From Verrucomicrobiota bacterium (GTDB lineage Bacteria; Verrucomicrobiota; Verrucomicrobiia; Verrucomicrobiales; Akkermansiaceae): 64,000 nucleotides of DNA. A program made the position numbers and the translations under genes. The notes below the pieces were generated by a model. That model was not told where the DNA came from. It saw nothing but the letters and a program-made list of their open reading frames with translations, and ran no database searches. Positions 58,801-64,000 of this stretch are shown here, in pieces; the stretch's first letter is position 1, and every line of letters begins with the position of its first letter. The DNA lies in the NCBI GenBank assembly GCA_017301995.1, contig JAFLEH010000024.1, forward strand, positions 59,348 to 123,347. The letters run 5' to 3'.

Positions 58801-59459
58801 CCACCGGTTGGTCGCTTGGCGTGTTTGCCAAGGCGCTGCTTGACGAACGCACCCACACTCTGGTGAGTGGCGGCATCTCCTACGGCAAATACGAATTCGA
58901 CGGCACCCGCGGGAGCATCGTCGCCACCGGCGGCGGCTGGACTCCCGCAAACACAGGATTCTCCGGCGTCGATGGAGATGCGCTCGAGTTTTATCTGGGA
59001 GCAAGCAGCCTGGCATATCATTCCGAACGGTTTCGGCTGATCCCGTCCATCGGCTTGCGCTTCGTTTGCGGAAACATGGAGGGATTTGCCGAGACGGCGG
59101 GACTCCCAGGCGCGCCCATCGCGCTGGCAGTCGATGGCGATGCCTACCACAGCGCCCTCGCCGAGGTGAGTCTGCGCGCCGAAGCCGATCTAACCGATGT
59201 AATCACCTTGCACGGCATGATAGGTTTCAGCGCTGGCATCAACGATGCCCCGGCCGCCCTCACCGCCCGCTTTGCCACAGGCGCGCGACCGCTACGGGTC
59301 ACCGCTGCCGGGCTCGACGAAGACGCCATTAGCATCGGCCTCGGCGCCACCTGGCGGGTTCGCGACAACCTCGGGCTGGGCTTGGATTGGCGCGCGGATT
59401 TCCGCTCCGACGCCGATATGGAGAACACGCTTGGCTTCTCGACAAGTGTCCGGTTCTGA
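55869..59459 (+). CDS. Autotransporter (type V secretion) outer-membrane protein
   Basis: A 1196-aa protein. The signal peptide is VRRNVRFLPLLVTLACSGVV. A passenger-associated transport repeat near residues 130-160 (GLLKTGGGTLLLATSNNYTG) precedes a long Thr/Gly/Ala-rich beta-helical passenger with recurring LTNGGTL..N.GDTI..YVSNGG.L.G and TLNDGSSVSG.L.A.TL motifs. The C-terminal beta-barrel covers about residues 915-1196 (GYFAADTGS ... SLGVFAKALLDERTHTLVSG ... GLGLDWRADF) and ends in phenylalanine (STSVRF), the usual BAM recognition signal. No catalytic motif is seen in the passenger. An upstream in-frame ATG at 55800 would add 23 residues before the signal peptide, so 55869 is preferred. It is divergent from the 2613-aa RCC1 gene (155-bp gap). 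This is direct evidence of an outer membrane. Confidence 0.92.
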   Translation: MKVRRNVRFLPLLVTLACSGVVSHSDGATGQYWNIGGTGGDGIWGTGPGDKNWNLVAGAAVGNTTWPDSGNDVAVFQDAIGGTVTVFDPVLAAGLSQTGADYTLNAGTITLVPDSAAAAPFIHVQAGTLTVNTTIEGSDGLLKTGGGTLLLATSNNYTGTTTVSAGSINLTGSLASTTLAIASGSSLTDAAGGLAAATVVTNAGTLAINAAETIASLTDNAGTVNGNGALTVTGATIFTGGTLAAPLTLNGLGGGTFTNGSLAGTFIGTAALDGATVSGTVSGNTTSNGNTLVSGSLGGGSLGVTGGVLTLTGISTNPTVTLAAGSSLVDQGNLADTAAVTNAGTFTANYADTIASYISNGGSLTGTALLTTATATLNDGSSVSGKLAAATLSTSGLVALNGTATADTTTITPGTLTLTGTLLSPAVEVKSGAILLTVSGRLSDTTVLTNSGTVDAGNGLSVSSYVSNGGTLAPAAGNMNVSTSFLNDGSFVAGNIKGVDVRANGAVNIGGTITSSNVAVQTGNLTLDGTFVVLDVNISSGAALRNNSSGLFGNSALTNGGTLLMNTGDTIKTYVSNGGSLAGIGTLGTITSTLNDGSSVSGRLSATTLTANGLVSITGRTTAGSFNIASGTLTNTGTLTATYLDISAGTTLVADGTQNFNLLTTSGPGTGTWQGDLANPSTVAPGGAEVIGSLAVTGDFSNTYGGTLKLDLGTGIRDLVTVGGTATFSGTLDLRQLSPITPFVPVQVVAAGDYSGSFSSLTENLDGAVWFNPNNGTVMALAPPDSSEGTLWGTTANQTSVWISLYDDVIDPGTTNVVQRLGGYDITSGPADANNPDLLNALSASFVPGGLNGAVLDRLSPEVYAGFQDYAIQATRSHQRAALDAPSLGFIQAPPCPHPNGSKNALPVPAAANPWEYFAAIDFFDASTDSSPNHADYDINNFGFVAGARTSFSERIRAGGYFAADTGSVDGTLINADATGWSLGVFAKALLDERTHTLVSGGISYGKYEFDGTRGSIVATGGGWTPANTGFSGVDGDALEFYLGASSLAYHSERFRLIPSIGLRFVCGNMEGFAETAGLPGAPIALAVDGDAYHSALAEVSLRAEADLTDVITLHGMIGFSAGINDAPAALTARFATGARPLRVTAAGLDEDAISIGLGATWRVRDNLGLGLDWRADFRSDADMENTLGFSTSVRF

Positions 59460-59510
59460 AAATTTTTCTGGCTACATATATCTCATTGCCCCTCGTAGGC
59501 CGCCCCAAGC

Positions 59511-59663
59511 CTAGCCAAACGCTGCGGACATCACTTCGGTCGGCGGCAATAATTTGATGCCAGGGGAGACGGTACCGTCGGGTGCAACATCGGAAGCGTG
59601 GATCAGCAAAACATCAAGGACGCCGCGAACCACATTGCCTCCGGCTGCGTTTTCGACGGTTGC
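59511..59663 (-). pseudogene. Possible 3' remnant of an unidentified gene
   Basis: About 50 codons with protein-like composition (VVRGVLDVLLIHASDVAPDG ... PPTEVMSAAFG-stop), bounded upstream by an in-frame TAA at 59664-59666. There is no ATG start. It could be the decayed C-terminus of a gene whose body is lost, or chance. Family not recognised. Confidence 0.22.
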
Positions 59664-59804
59664 TTACGCAAACAAATTCAGACATAGTGATCCGGTCGGT
59701 AAAAGGCTTGGCGCATGATTGGGGCTGGTGCGGCGGTTCAGACGAGTTGATGGATGGATGAACCGGCGAAGAGGTGAACGCCTTCCAAGTCTTCCAACTT
59801 TGCC

Positions 59805-59853
59805 GTCACCGCGCGCGGCAGTGCTTTTCACTGTCAACCGGGGATCGCGCCCG
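59805..59853 (-). repeat. Dispersed 49-bp repeat, copy 2
   Basis: It differs from copy 1 (12924-12972) at 2 of 49 positions. In this copy CAGTG-CTTTT-CACTG (59820-59834) is a perfect small inverted repeat that copy 1 has lost by one substitution. It ends 88 bp past the stop of the next minus-strand gene, almost the same offset as copy 1. Confidence 0.75.
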
Positions 59854-59941
59854 CGGGGCATTTGGGGTGCCCGAACCTTCAGCCAGTTCGGGTGGGTGCG
59901 CGCGAGATCAGGTGCCGGGTCCGATCGCCGCGGGTTCGGGC

Positions 59942-61153
59942 TCAGCGCTCCAGGACCATCTCGCGGACCATCGCGTAGCGTGTCTCGGTTTCCAGTTCCA
60001 TCAGCGCGGCCTCCCTCGCGCTCCGCCCCGCTTCGATGAAGTGATCCCCAACCATTTCCGCGGCGGCGACGGTGATGGTGGCGACGACCAGTCCGATCTT
60101 CGATATTGGCTCGGGGTCCACCATAAACGCCACTTCCAGAACCATCCGGGTTGCCCGGAGGACGTTGCGCAGGGCGAACTCCTCCACGGTGATGGCACCG
60201 GACTGCAGCCCCTGGAAATCCACCGCCATCTGATACGAGGAATAGGCCAGATCGGCCACGCAGATGGCTCGGCCCGCCAGATCCATGGTCCGGCCCAAAA
60301 CCGCCTCGAACCTCCGCGTCCGGTTTGCCGCGAGAAGGTCCTCCGTCACCGCGCCGGTGCCCGACGCGGCCAAACGGATCCCGATGAGCGCCTCCTCGGC
60401 AACGGCCGGGACAACTGTGCCAGGCGCGGATCCGGCGAACCCGGCTGCTTTGGCAAGCTTGATCCAGAGACCTTCGGTATGCGTGCGGCAGATTGCCAGG
60501 ACTTCCGCTTCGGTCGGCAGCGGCGCACCGCCCGGAAGATTCCGGAGAATCCGGCCGGAGTCGAGAGCCTCCTTGAGCGCCGCCGCTTCAGGGGACAAGC
60601 CCAGGCCGCGCCCGGCATTGCGGATTGTCTCCCTGCGGATTGTCTCCTCAATGGCCTCCACGACATCCTTGGTGGTGACGATCCTCATGCCTGCGTACCG
60701 GGCATCGCCGATGGCGGACTTTACGGCACTGTACCCCAGCTTGAGCTGGTATCGCTCCGCGGTGATAAGCCAGCCCGATTCGGATCTGACCGCCATCACC
60801 AAATCAGCGGGATCGTGCTTCGCTCCCTCCGCCGCCGTGACCAGCAGTGACCTTCCGTCTTTCGCCAGGGCGGGGTTGGCCCGGTCCGCGACCACCGCCT
60901 CAAACACCTTGCCCGCTCTGCCACGCTCGCAGAGGGCGTAGTATGTCTCGAAATCTCCGCCATGCTTGCCAATCTGCGCCGGATTGATTCCGTCGGCGAC
61001 CTTCCCAAGCAGCGGATCTAATCCGCCCGCATCAAGGGTGGCGGGCTTGGCGATGAGGGTTCCCGCGACGATGTCGGCGGCGAGAGGACACCACCCGGCC
61101 AGCCAGACCAGAGCTGCTGAGATGACGGCGCGCGCGATCCGGTCGGGGAGCAT
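59942..61153 (-). CDS. Exported protein of unknown function, 403 aa
   Basis: The signal peptide is LPDRIARAVISAALVWLAGW, cleaved probably after PLAA. The mature N-terminal half contains GLLITAERYQLK-like sequence (WLITAERYQLKLG ... IGDARYAGMRIVTTKDVVEA), a pattern recalling proteins of unknown function in which an 'A-x-RYQ-x-K ... Y-x-GM' segment precedes a hydrophobic domain (weak inference). The C-terminal half is helical and hydrophobic (ISKIGLVVATITVAAAEMVG), possibly membrane-interacting. It starts 4 bp after the stop of the upstream gene, so it is the last member of a coupled four-gene operon. A longer frame from 61447 overlaps the upstream gene and lacks a signal at its start, so 61153 was chosen. 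Confidence 0.75.
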   Translation of the reverse strand: MLPDRIARAVISAALVWLAGWCPLAADIVAGTLIAKPATLDAGGLDPLLGKVADGINPAQIGKHGGDFETYYALCERGRAGKVFEAVVADRANPALAKDGRSLLVTAAEGAKHDPADLVMAVRSESGWLITAERYQLKLGYSAVKSAIGDARYAGMRIVTTKDVVEAIEETIRRETIRNAGRGLGLSPEAAALKEALDSGRILRNLPGGAPLPTEAEVLAICRTHTEGLWIKLAKAAGFAGSAPGTVVPAVAEEALIGIRLAASGTGAVTEDLLAANRTRRFEAVLGRTMDLAGRAICVADLAYSSYQMAVDFQGLQSGAITVEEFALRNVLRATRMVLEVAFMVDPEPISKIGLVVATITVAAAEMVGDHFIEAGRSAREAALMELETETRYAMVREMVLER

Positions 61154-61157
61154 TGTG

Positions 61158-62240
61158 TCAGAAGGCTGCGGGGGTGATCTTCTTCTCGCGGACCATGATC
61201 CGGACCTTCGCCGCCCGATGGCCCGGATCGGTTTCCTCACGCATCCGGCGCGCGGAAACGTCCGCGTATAGCGAGCCCACGACGTTTTGCAGGAACGCGG
61301 GATTGACGGGAGCGAGCGCCCCCTCCCAGGACGGGACGGTTTCGGCCGCGTGGATCCGCCCCAGCGCCCACAGATTGTAGGCCCTCTTCTGCGCCTCGTC
61401 GCAGCGGCCGATGGCCGCGACCAGGGCGACGGCCAGGTTCTCGACATTTTCCTTTAAGGACGGATCGGCGGTGATCCCGGCGATTGCGGAAACGCCGGGT
61501 CCGGAGATCCCAAGCAGCGTCCGGTTGAGTGCCGCCTTCCGTTCCTCGATCGGCCCGGTACCGGTGTCGGCCGGCTCTTCGCACGCCAATTCATCCAGAT
61601 CCCCGCGCTCCGGCAAACCTTCGGCCATCCCCCGCAGAATCCCGCCAATCGCTTCCACAACCTCTTCCGGATCGTCAGAAGCGTCCCGGCCGCCGCTTTT
61701 TGCCAGCGCCACATAGTCGCGCCACTCGGGCGAGACGGTCAGCGCGGCCAATCCTCCGCCAGCGGGAGCGGTGGAATGCTCTCCAATGCGTCTGAGCAAC
61801 GCCGCCTCGGCGTCGGCCACCAGAACTTCCCGAACCTCTCCGATCCTGTCCAGCATTGCCGCCAGATCCTTCGCCTCGCGGCCGGTACCGGCCACGCGCA
61901 TCCTCGCGGAGACCCCCGCTTCGGCGGCGTCCAGCAGACCGATCTTTTCCGCCGCGTCCGGTCCGGTGGCCGAGACCCTTTGCAACGCCAGCCCGACGGC
62001 GCCCGAGAATTGTTCCCATGTCGCCGATGGATGAGCCATGGCGGCGGACAAGATTCCGGTTGCCTTTTCCGCGTCGCCAAGCTCCAGAGCATAGGCCGAC
62101 ATATCCAACAGTCCGGCGAAAGCCCCTGATGTTTCCACGGTCGCGCCGCGCCCCACGATTTCCGGGACAAATCGGCACAGGAGCCAGCCCGAGGACAATC
62201 CCAAGGCTCCCGCCAGGAGCATCGGCAGGGGAGTTTTCAT
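61158..62240 (-). CDS. Exported or membrane-anchored helical protein of unknown function, 360 aa
   Basis: It begins with a hydrophobic N-terminus (MKTPLPMLLAGALGLSSGWL LCRFVPEIVG region) that may be a signal peptide or uncleaved anchor. The rest is Ala/Glu-rich and helical, with an acidic stretch near the middle (SDDPEEVVEAI, LDELACEEPADTGTG) and a basic C-terminus (AAKVRIMVREKKITPAAF). No enzymatic motif seen. The start ATG overlaps the stop of the lipoprotein gene (ATGA), which decides the start: the longer frame from 62507 would overlap that gene by more than 250 bp. Second-to-last gene of the four-gene operon. Confidence 0.75.
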   Translation of the reverse strand: MKTPLPMLLAGALGLSSGWLLCRFVPEIVGRGATVETSGAFAGLLDMSAYALELGDAEKATGILSAAMAHPSATWEQFSGAVGLALQRVSATGPDAAEKIGLLDAAEAGVSARMRVAGTGREAKDLAAMLDRIGEVREVLVADAEAALLRRIGEHSTAPAGGGLAALTVSPEWRDYVALAKSGGRDASDDPEEVVEAIGGILRGMAEGLPERGDLDELACEEPADTGTGPIEERKAALNRTLLGISGPGVSAIAGITADPSLKENVENLAVALVAAIGRCDEAQKRAYNLWALGRIHAAETVPSWEGALAPVNPAFLQNVVGSLYADVSARRMREETDPGHRAAKVRIMVREKKITPAAF

Positions 62241-62455
62241 CGTCCGGGGCCGTGTGCGGGAAAAACAGGGAAGAGGGCGATCACCGGATCGGGGTTGGCG
62301 GCCATCGCTTTCCGGATCCGGTCCGGTTCTTTTTTCCGACCACAGGACGAAAGCACCGCCGCAAGAGCGAGGGCCGCCGCGCTCCGGAGAACCGCGGACC
62401 TCAGGATGTCCGGCGGGAGGAGTGCCATGGATGCAATTGGCTTTGGCTGGTTCAT
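62237..62455 (-). CDS. Small lipoprotein, 72 aa
   Basis: Hydrophobic signal sequence ending in the lipobox LSSC (AALALAAVLSSCGRKKEPDR), with the lipidated cysteine at about residue 38. The mature part is only about 35 residues (CGRKKEPDRIRKAMAANPDP ... GPGR). It shares ATGA overlaps with both neighbours (start with the upstream stop at 62452-62455, stop with the downstream start at 62237-62240), so it is translationally coupled within the operon. It resembles small entry- or lysis-type lipoproteins only in size; function unknown. Confidence 0.72.
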   Translation of the reverse strand: MNQPKPIASMALLPPDILRSAVLRSAAALALAAVLSSCGRKKEPDRIRKAMAANPDPVIALFPVFPAHGPGR

Positions 62456-63093
62456 TCGCCGGCCTCCTTTCTGAGTTCGGCCATCTCCTCCCCGGAGATT
62501 CTGACAAGCGTGACGGAGACGAGGCTTTCCTTGTTCGGGAACACGCCGGCCCGCTCGCGGATCACGACTTCATCCCCTCCGAACACGTCCCCAGCCACGG
62601 TGACCTGCAGCATGCTGTCGTTCGGGTCCAGGAGGTCGTAGTCGCAAAGGCTCAGGGTGTAGGTTTCGCGGGGGTCGGGGCGGAAGCCGAACACATTGTC
62701 GAATTTCTTCTCATAGACGCACGACCAGCCCTCTTTCACGAGGGTTTCGCCCATTGGGGTTCCATTGCGCTCCACTCCCACCAGAATGTCCGGAGGGCTG
62801 TTCGAGTCCCAAGCGGTTTTGTGCAGCGGATTGTCCGCCGGAATCTCCACCGCTTTCAGCCAATACCAAACCGGTTCGGGAAGTTCCCGTTTCGGAGCCT
62901 GTCCGTCCGCGAGAACGCCCGGCGGACAAATCGCCGGCACCGCGCAAGAGACGATTGCCAGCAACCGGGAGATACCAGGCCGGTGCAAACGGCCGACGCT
63001 TTGGAAAACCGTGCCAACCGGCGGATCGCCGACGGTGACCGGACCATGATCTGGATTCCGTGACGGACGGTTCGGTCGAGGCTCTTGGCGCAT
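62452..63093 (-). CDS. Exported C2-like domain protein, first gene of four-gene operon
   Basis: A signal sequence (SRLLAIVSCAVPAICPPGVL) precedes a domain of about 130 aa reading WYWLKAVEIPADNP ... SPPDILVGVERNG ... FGFRPDPRETYTLSLCDYDL LDPNDSML. That pattern (acidic loops, 'D-x-D-x-x-DPND') resembles a calcium-binding C2-type beta-sandwich (inference from the motif). The C-terminus is helical. The start is uncertain: ATG at 63192 would add a Pro/Arg-rich stretch next to the XRE operator; ATG at 63093 is used here, and a TTG nearer the signal sequence is also possible. Its stop overlaps the lipoprotein start (ATGA). It is divergent from the XRE regulator, suggesting control by it. Confidence 0.72.
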   Translation of the reverse strand: MRQEPRPNRPSRNPDHGPVTVGDPPVGTVFQSVGRLHRPGISRLLAIVSCAVPAICPPGVLADGQAPKRELPEPVWYWLKAVEIPADNPLHKTAWDSNSPPDILVGVERNGTPMGETLVKEGWSCVYEKKFDNVFGFRPDPRETYTLSLCDYDLLDPNDSMLQVTVAGDVFGGDEVVIRERAGVFPNKESLVSVTLVRISGEEMAELRKEAGE

Positions 63094-63196
63094 GGGGGCG
63101 GTGGTTTGAGGTAATGGCGGCGGGCTTGCGTCGGCTGTTGAAACCAACTGACGACGCCGATGACGTTTGCCCGGAAGCTGGGTGGGCGTCAATAAA

Positions 63197-63218
63197 AATG
63201 ATACGCTATCGTATCATT
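63197..63218. promoter_or_regulatory. Perfect 9-bp palindromic operator (XRE regulator)
   Basis: AATGATACG (63197-63205), CTAT spacer, CGTATCATT (63210-63218). It sits 33 bp before the XRE start and between the divergent genes, in an otherwise GC-rich region. Position and form fit autoregulation by the XRE protein, possibly together with the minus-strand operon. Confidence 0.65.
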
Positions 63219-63250
63219 GTGGGCCGGCGAACCTGCTTTGCTGTCGGCTG

Positions 63251-63541
63251 ATGTCCGGACGGCAGAAACGAATGGCAAGGAACGTGACGGGACCGCAGGT
63301 CAGGCGGTTGCGTACCGCCGCCGGGCTGAGCCAGGACGAGCTTGCGGCGCGGTGTGGAGTGGCCGGTTTCGACATTGGCCGGGCGAGCGTGTCCCACATC
63401 GAAAATGGTGTGCGCGGCGTGTCCGACCTTGAACTCGCCCTGTTGGCGAAAGCCCTGCGGGTTCCCGTGGCGGATCTTCTGCCGGACGTTCTCCCCGAGT
63501 GGCACAAGGACTTGCGGCCGCCTACGGCGAAGGGCGAGTGA
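63251..63541 (+). CDS. XRE-family helix-turn-helix regulator
   Basis: A 96-aa single-domain Cro/C1-type DNA-binding protein: QVRRLRTAAGLSQDELAARC (helices 1-2) and RASVSHIENGVRGVSDLELA (recognition helix and following), then LLAKALRVPVADLLPDVL. Small stand-alone XRE proteins bind palindromic operators as dimers (family knowledge). An ATG at 63272 (MARNVTGPQ) is an equally possible start; the longer frame from 63167 runs through the operator and is rejected. It may repress itself and the divergent exported-protein operon. Confidence 0.87.
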   Translation: MSGRQKRMARNVTGPQVRRLRTAAGLSQDELAARCGVAGFDIGRASVSHIENGVRGVSDLELALLAKALRVPVADLLPDVLPEWHKDLRPPTAKGE

Positions 63542-63653
63542 AGCATCCTACGATGGAGGCATGCGTCGAGCCAAGCCCGCGCGCGTGGCTCTCCTTGCCA
63601 CGGCGGCCACTCCGATGCGATTCCTGAGACATCCCATCGGATCGTCAAAACAA

Positions 63654-63804
63654 GGGAGGTGCTGCGGGCGGGTGGAATTCCCAAAAATTGGGCGCCTGGT
63701 CGCTTGCGCTCCCACCAGTGCCGCCCGCCCCGCTTACGCGGGGCGGCCGGCACTGGGAGAAGGGCGCCCAATTTTTGGGAATTCCACCCGCCCGCAACCC
63801 TCCC
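63654..63804. repeat. Long palindromic element (MITE/REP-like) at the start of an open frame
   Basis: Two perfect 34-bp arms (63663-63696 and 63763-63796) containing GGAATTCCCAAAAATTGGGC enclose a second hairpin whose tip is CCCCGC-TTAC-GCGGGG (63730-63741). The arms extend imperfectly outward to GGGAGG/CCTCCC. The whole about 150-bp sequence can fold into one long hairpin. No transposase is present, so it would be non-autonomous if mobile. No target duplication could be identified with confidence. Confidence 0.8.
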
Positions 63805-64000
63805 AAGTCATCGCGAAGATCGCGGTGTCCCACTCCCTGAGCATTCCGATGGCGGAGCGCGTGACCGAGATCTTCAACGCCGCGAAGACGCGGGCGTTCC
63901 TCAAGTCCGCGGCGGACCGCACCGCCTCCTTCCCCGTGGCCGACACGCGGGAGGTGGTCCGCCTGGCGTTCGGTTCGGGCCTGCGGCCGGAGGCCGCCGC
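63672..64000 (+). CDS. Unidentified protein, N-terminal part (runs off the right edge)
   Basis: An open plus-strand frame to the window end. The portion after the palindrome (SQVIAKIAVSHSLSIPMAER ... FNAAKTRAFLKSAADRTASF) is helical and protein-like; no family recognised. The frame is open through the palindromic element, which would encode about 40 N-terminal residues (VEFPKIGRLVACAPTSAARP ...). A GTG at 63672 lies 12 nt after a strong Shine-Dalgarno-like AGGGAGGTG (63653-63660). In-frame ATGs at 63561 and 63615 are alternatives, and the ATG at 63849 would exclude the element. The start is therefore unsure. Confidence 0.4.
   Translation, partial: MEFPKIGRLVACAPTSAARPAYAGRPALGEGRPIFGNSTRPQPSQVIAKIAVSHSLSIPMAERVTEIFNAAKTRAFLKSAADRTASFPVADTREVVRLAFGSGLRPEAA

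Larger units (their letters stand above)
59460..59941. other. 482-bp region between convergent genes
   Basis: It holds a short minus-strand open stretch that could be a gene remnant (59511-59663) and copy 2 of the dispersed 49-bp repeat. No clear terminator hairpin follows the autotransporter stop. Confidence 0.5.

Noticed and set aside
63214..63771. Minus-strand 185-codon frame opposite the XRE gene and palindrome
   Set aside because: It is antisense to a clear HTH protein and continues into a palindromic element; no domain.

Overview
The window is GC-rich DNA, almost fully coding, and looks like a chromosome segment of a Verrucomicrobiota bacterium (inference). The reasons are very large exported proteins built from beta-propeller and beta-sandwich modules, an autotransporter-type outer-membrane protein, a subtilase with a 'DNNGDGVNNVLEYILGRNP'-type C-terminal segment of the kind common in that phylum, and a predominance of start sites without a clear Shine-Dalgarno. 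No rRNA, tRNA, CRISPR array or transposase gene was seen.

Region 1 (1-5710, minus) is the N-terminal 1903 residues of an exported RCC1-repeat protein that runs off the left edge. Region 2 (about 5.8-18.6 kb) is an accessory, defence-island-like stretch. It holds a calcineurin-like phosphoesterase, two paralogous HTH-WYL regulators, a DUF2779 protein (Cas4-like nuclease plus DEDD-exonuclease-like fold), an intact brxL overlapped by a 5'-truncated pglZ (remnant of a BREX phage-defence operon), a TPR-like/trypsin-like exported protease, a small exported protein with a WYL-like fold, and a membrane-anchored Sel1-repeat protein.

Region 3 (18.7-55.7 kb, all minus) is the dominant feature: a 2260-aa subtilase with three propeller modules, a 7326-aa RCC1 protein and a 2613-aa RCC1 protein. 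The three RCC1 genes are built from one super-unit of about 2.0 kb. Each unit consists of a 'GGxGNDLVL' beta domain, one seven-bladed RCC1 propeller, an FN3-like domain and a cadherin-like beta-sandwich. I find 18 such units: 3 visible in the left-edge gene, 11 in the 7326-aa protein and 4 in the 2613-aa protein.

Region 4 (55.9-59.5 kb, plus) is an autotransporter transcribed divergently from the 2613-aa gene. Region 5 (59.5-63.2 kb, minus) is a four-gene, translationally coupled operon of exported proteins of unknown function, including a lipoprotein. It faces a divergent XRE-type regulator with a perfect palindromic operator candidate. The right end carries a long palindromic (MITE- or REP-like) element fused to the start of an unidentified open frame that continues out of the window.

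Taken together, the window combines a surface or secretome locus (giant propeller-string proteins, subtilase, autotransporter) with a decayed BREX island and its WYL regulators. Expression and function are not shown by sequence alone.
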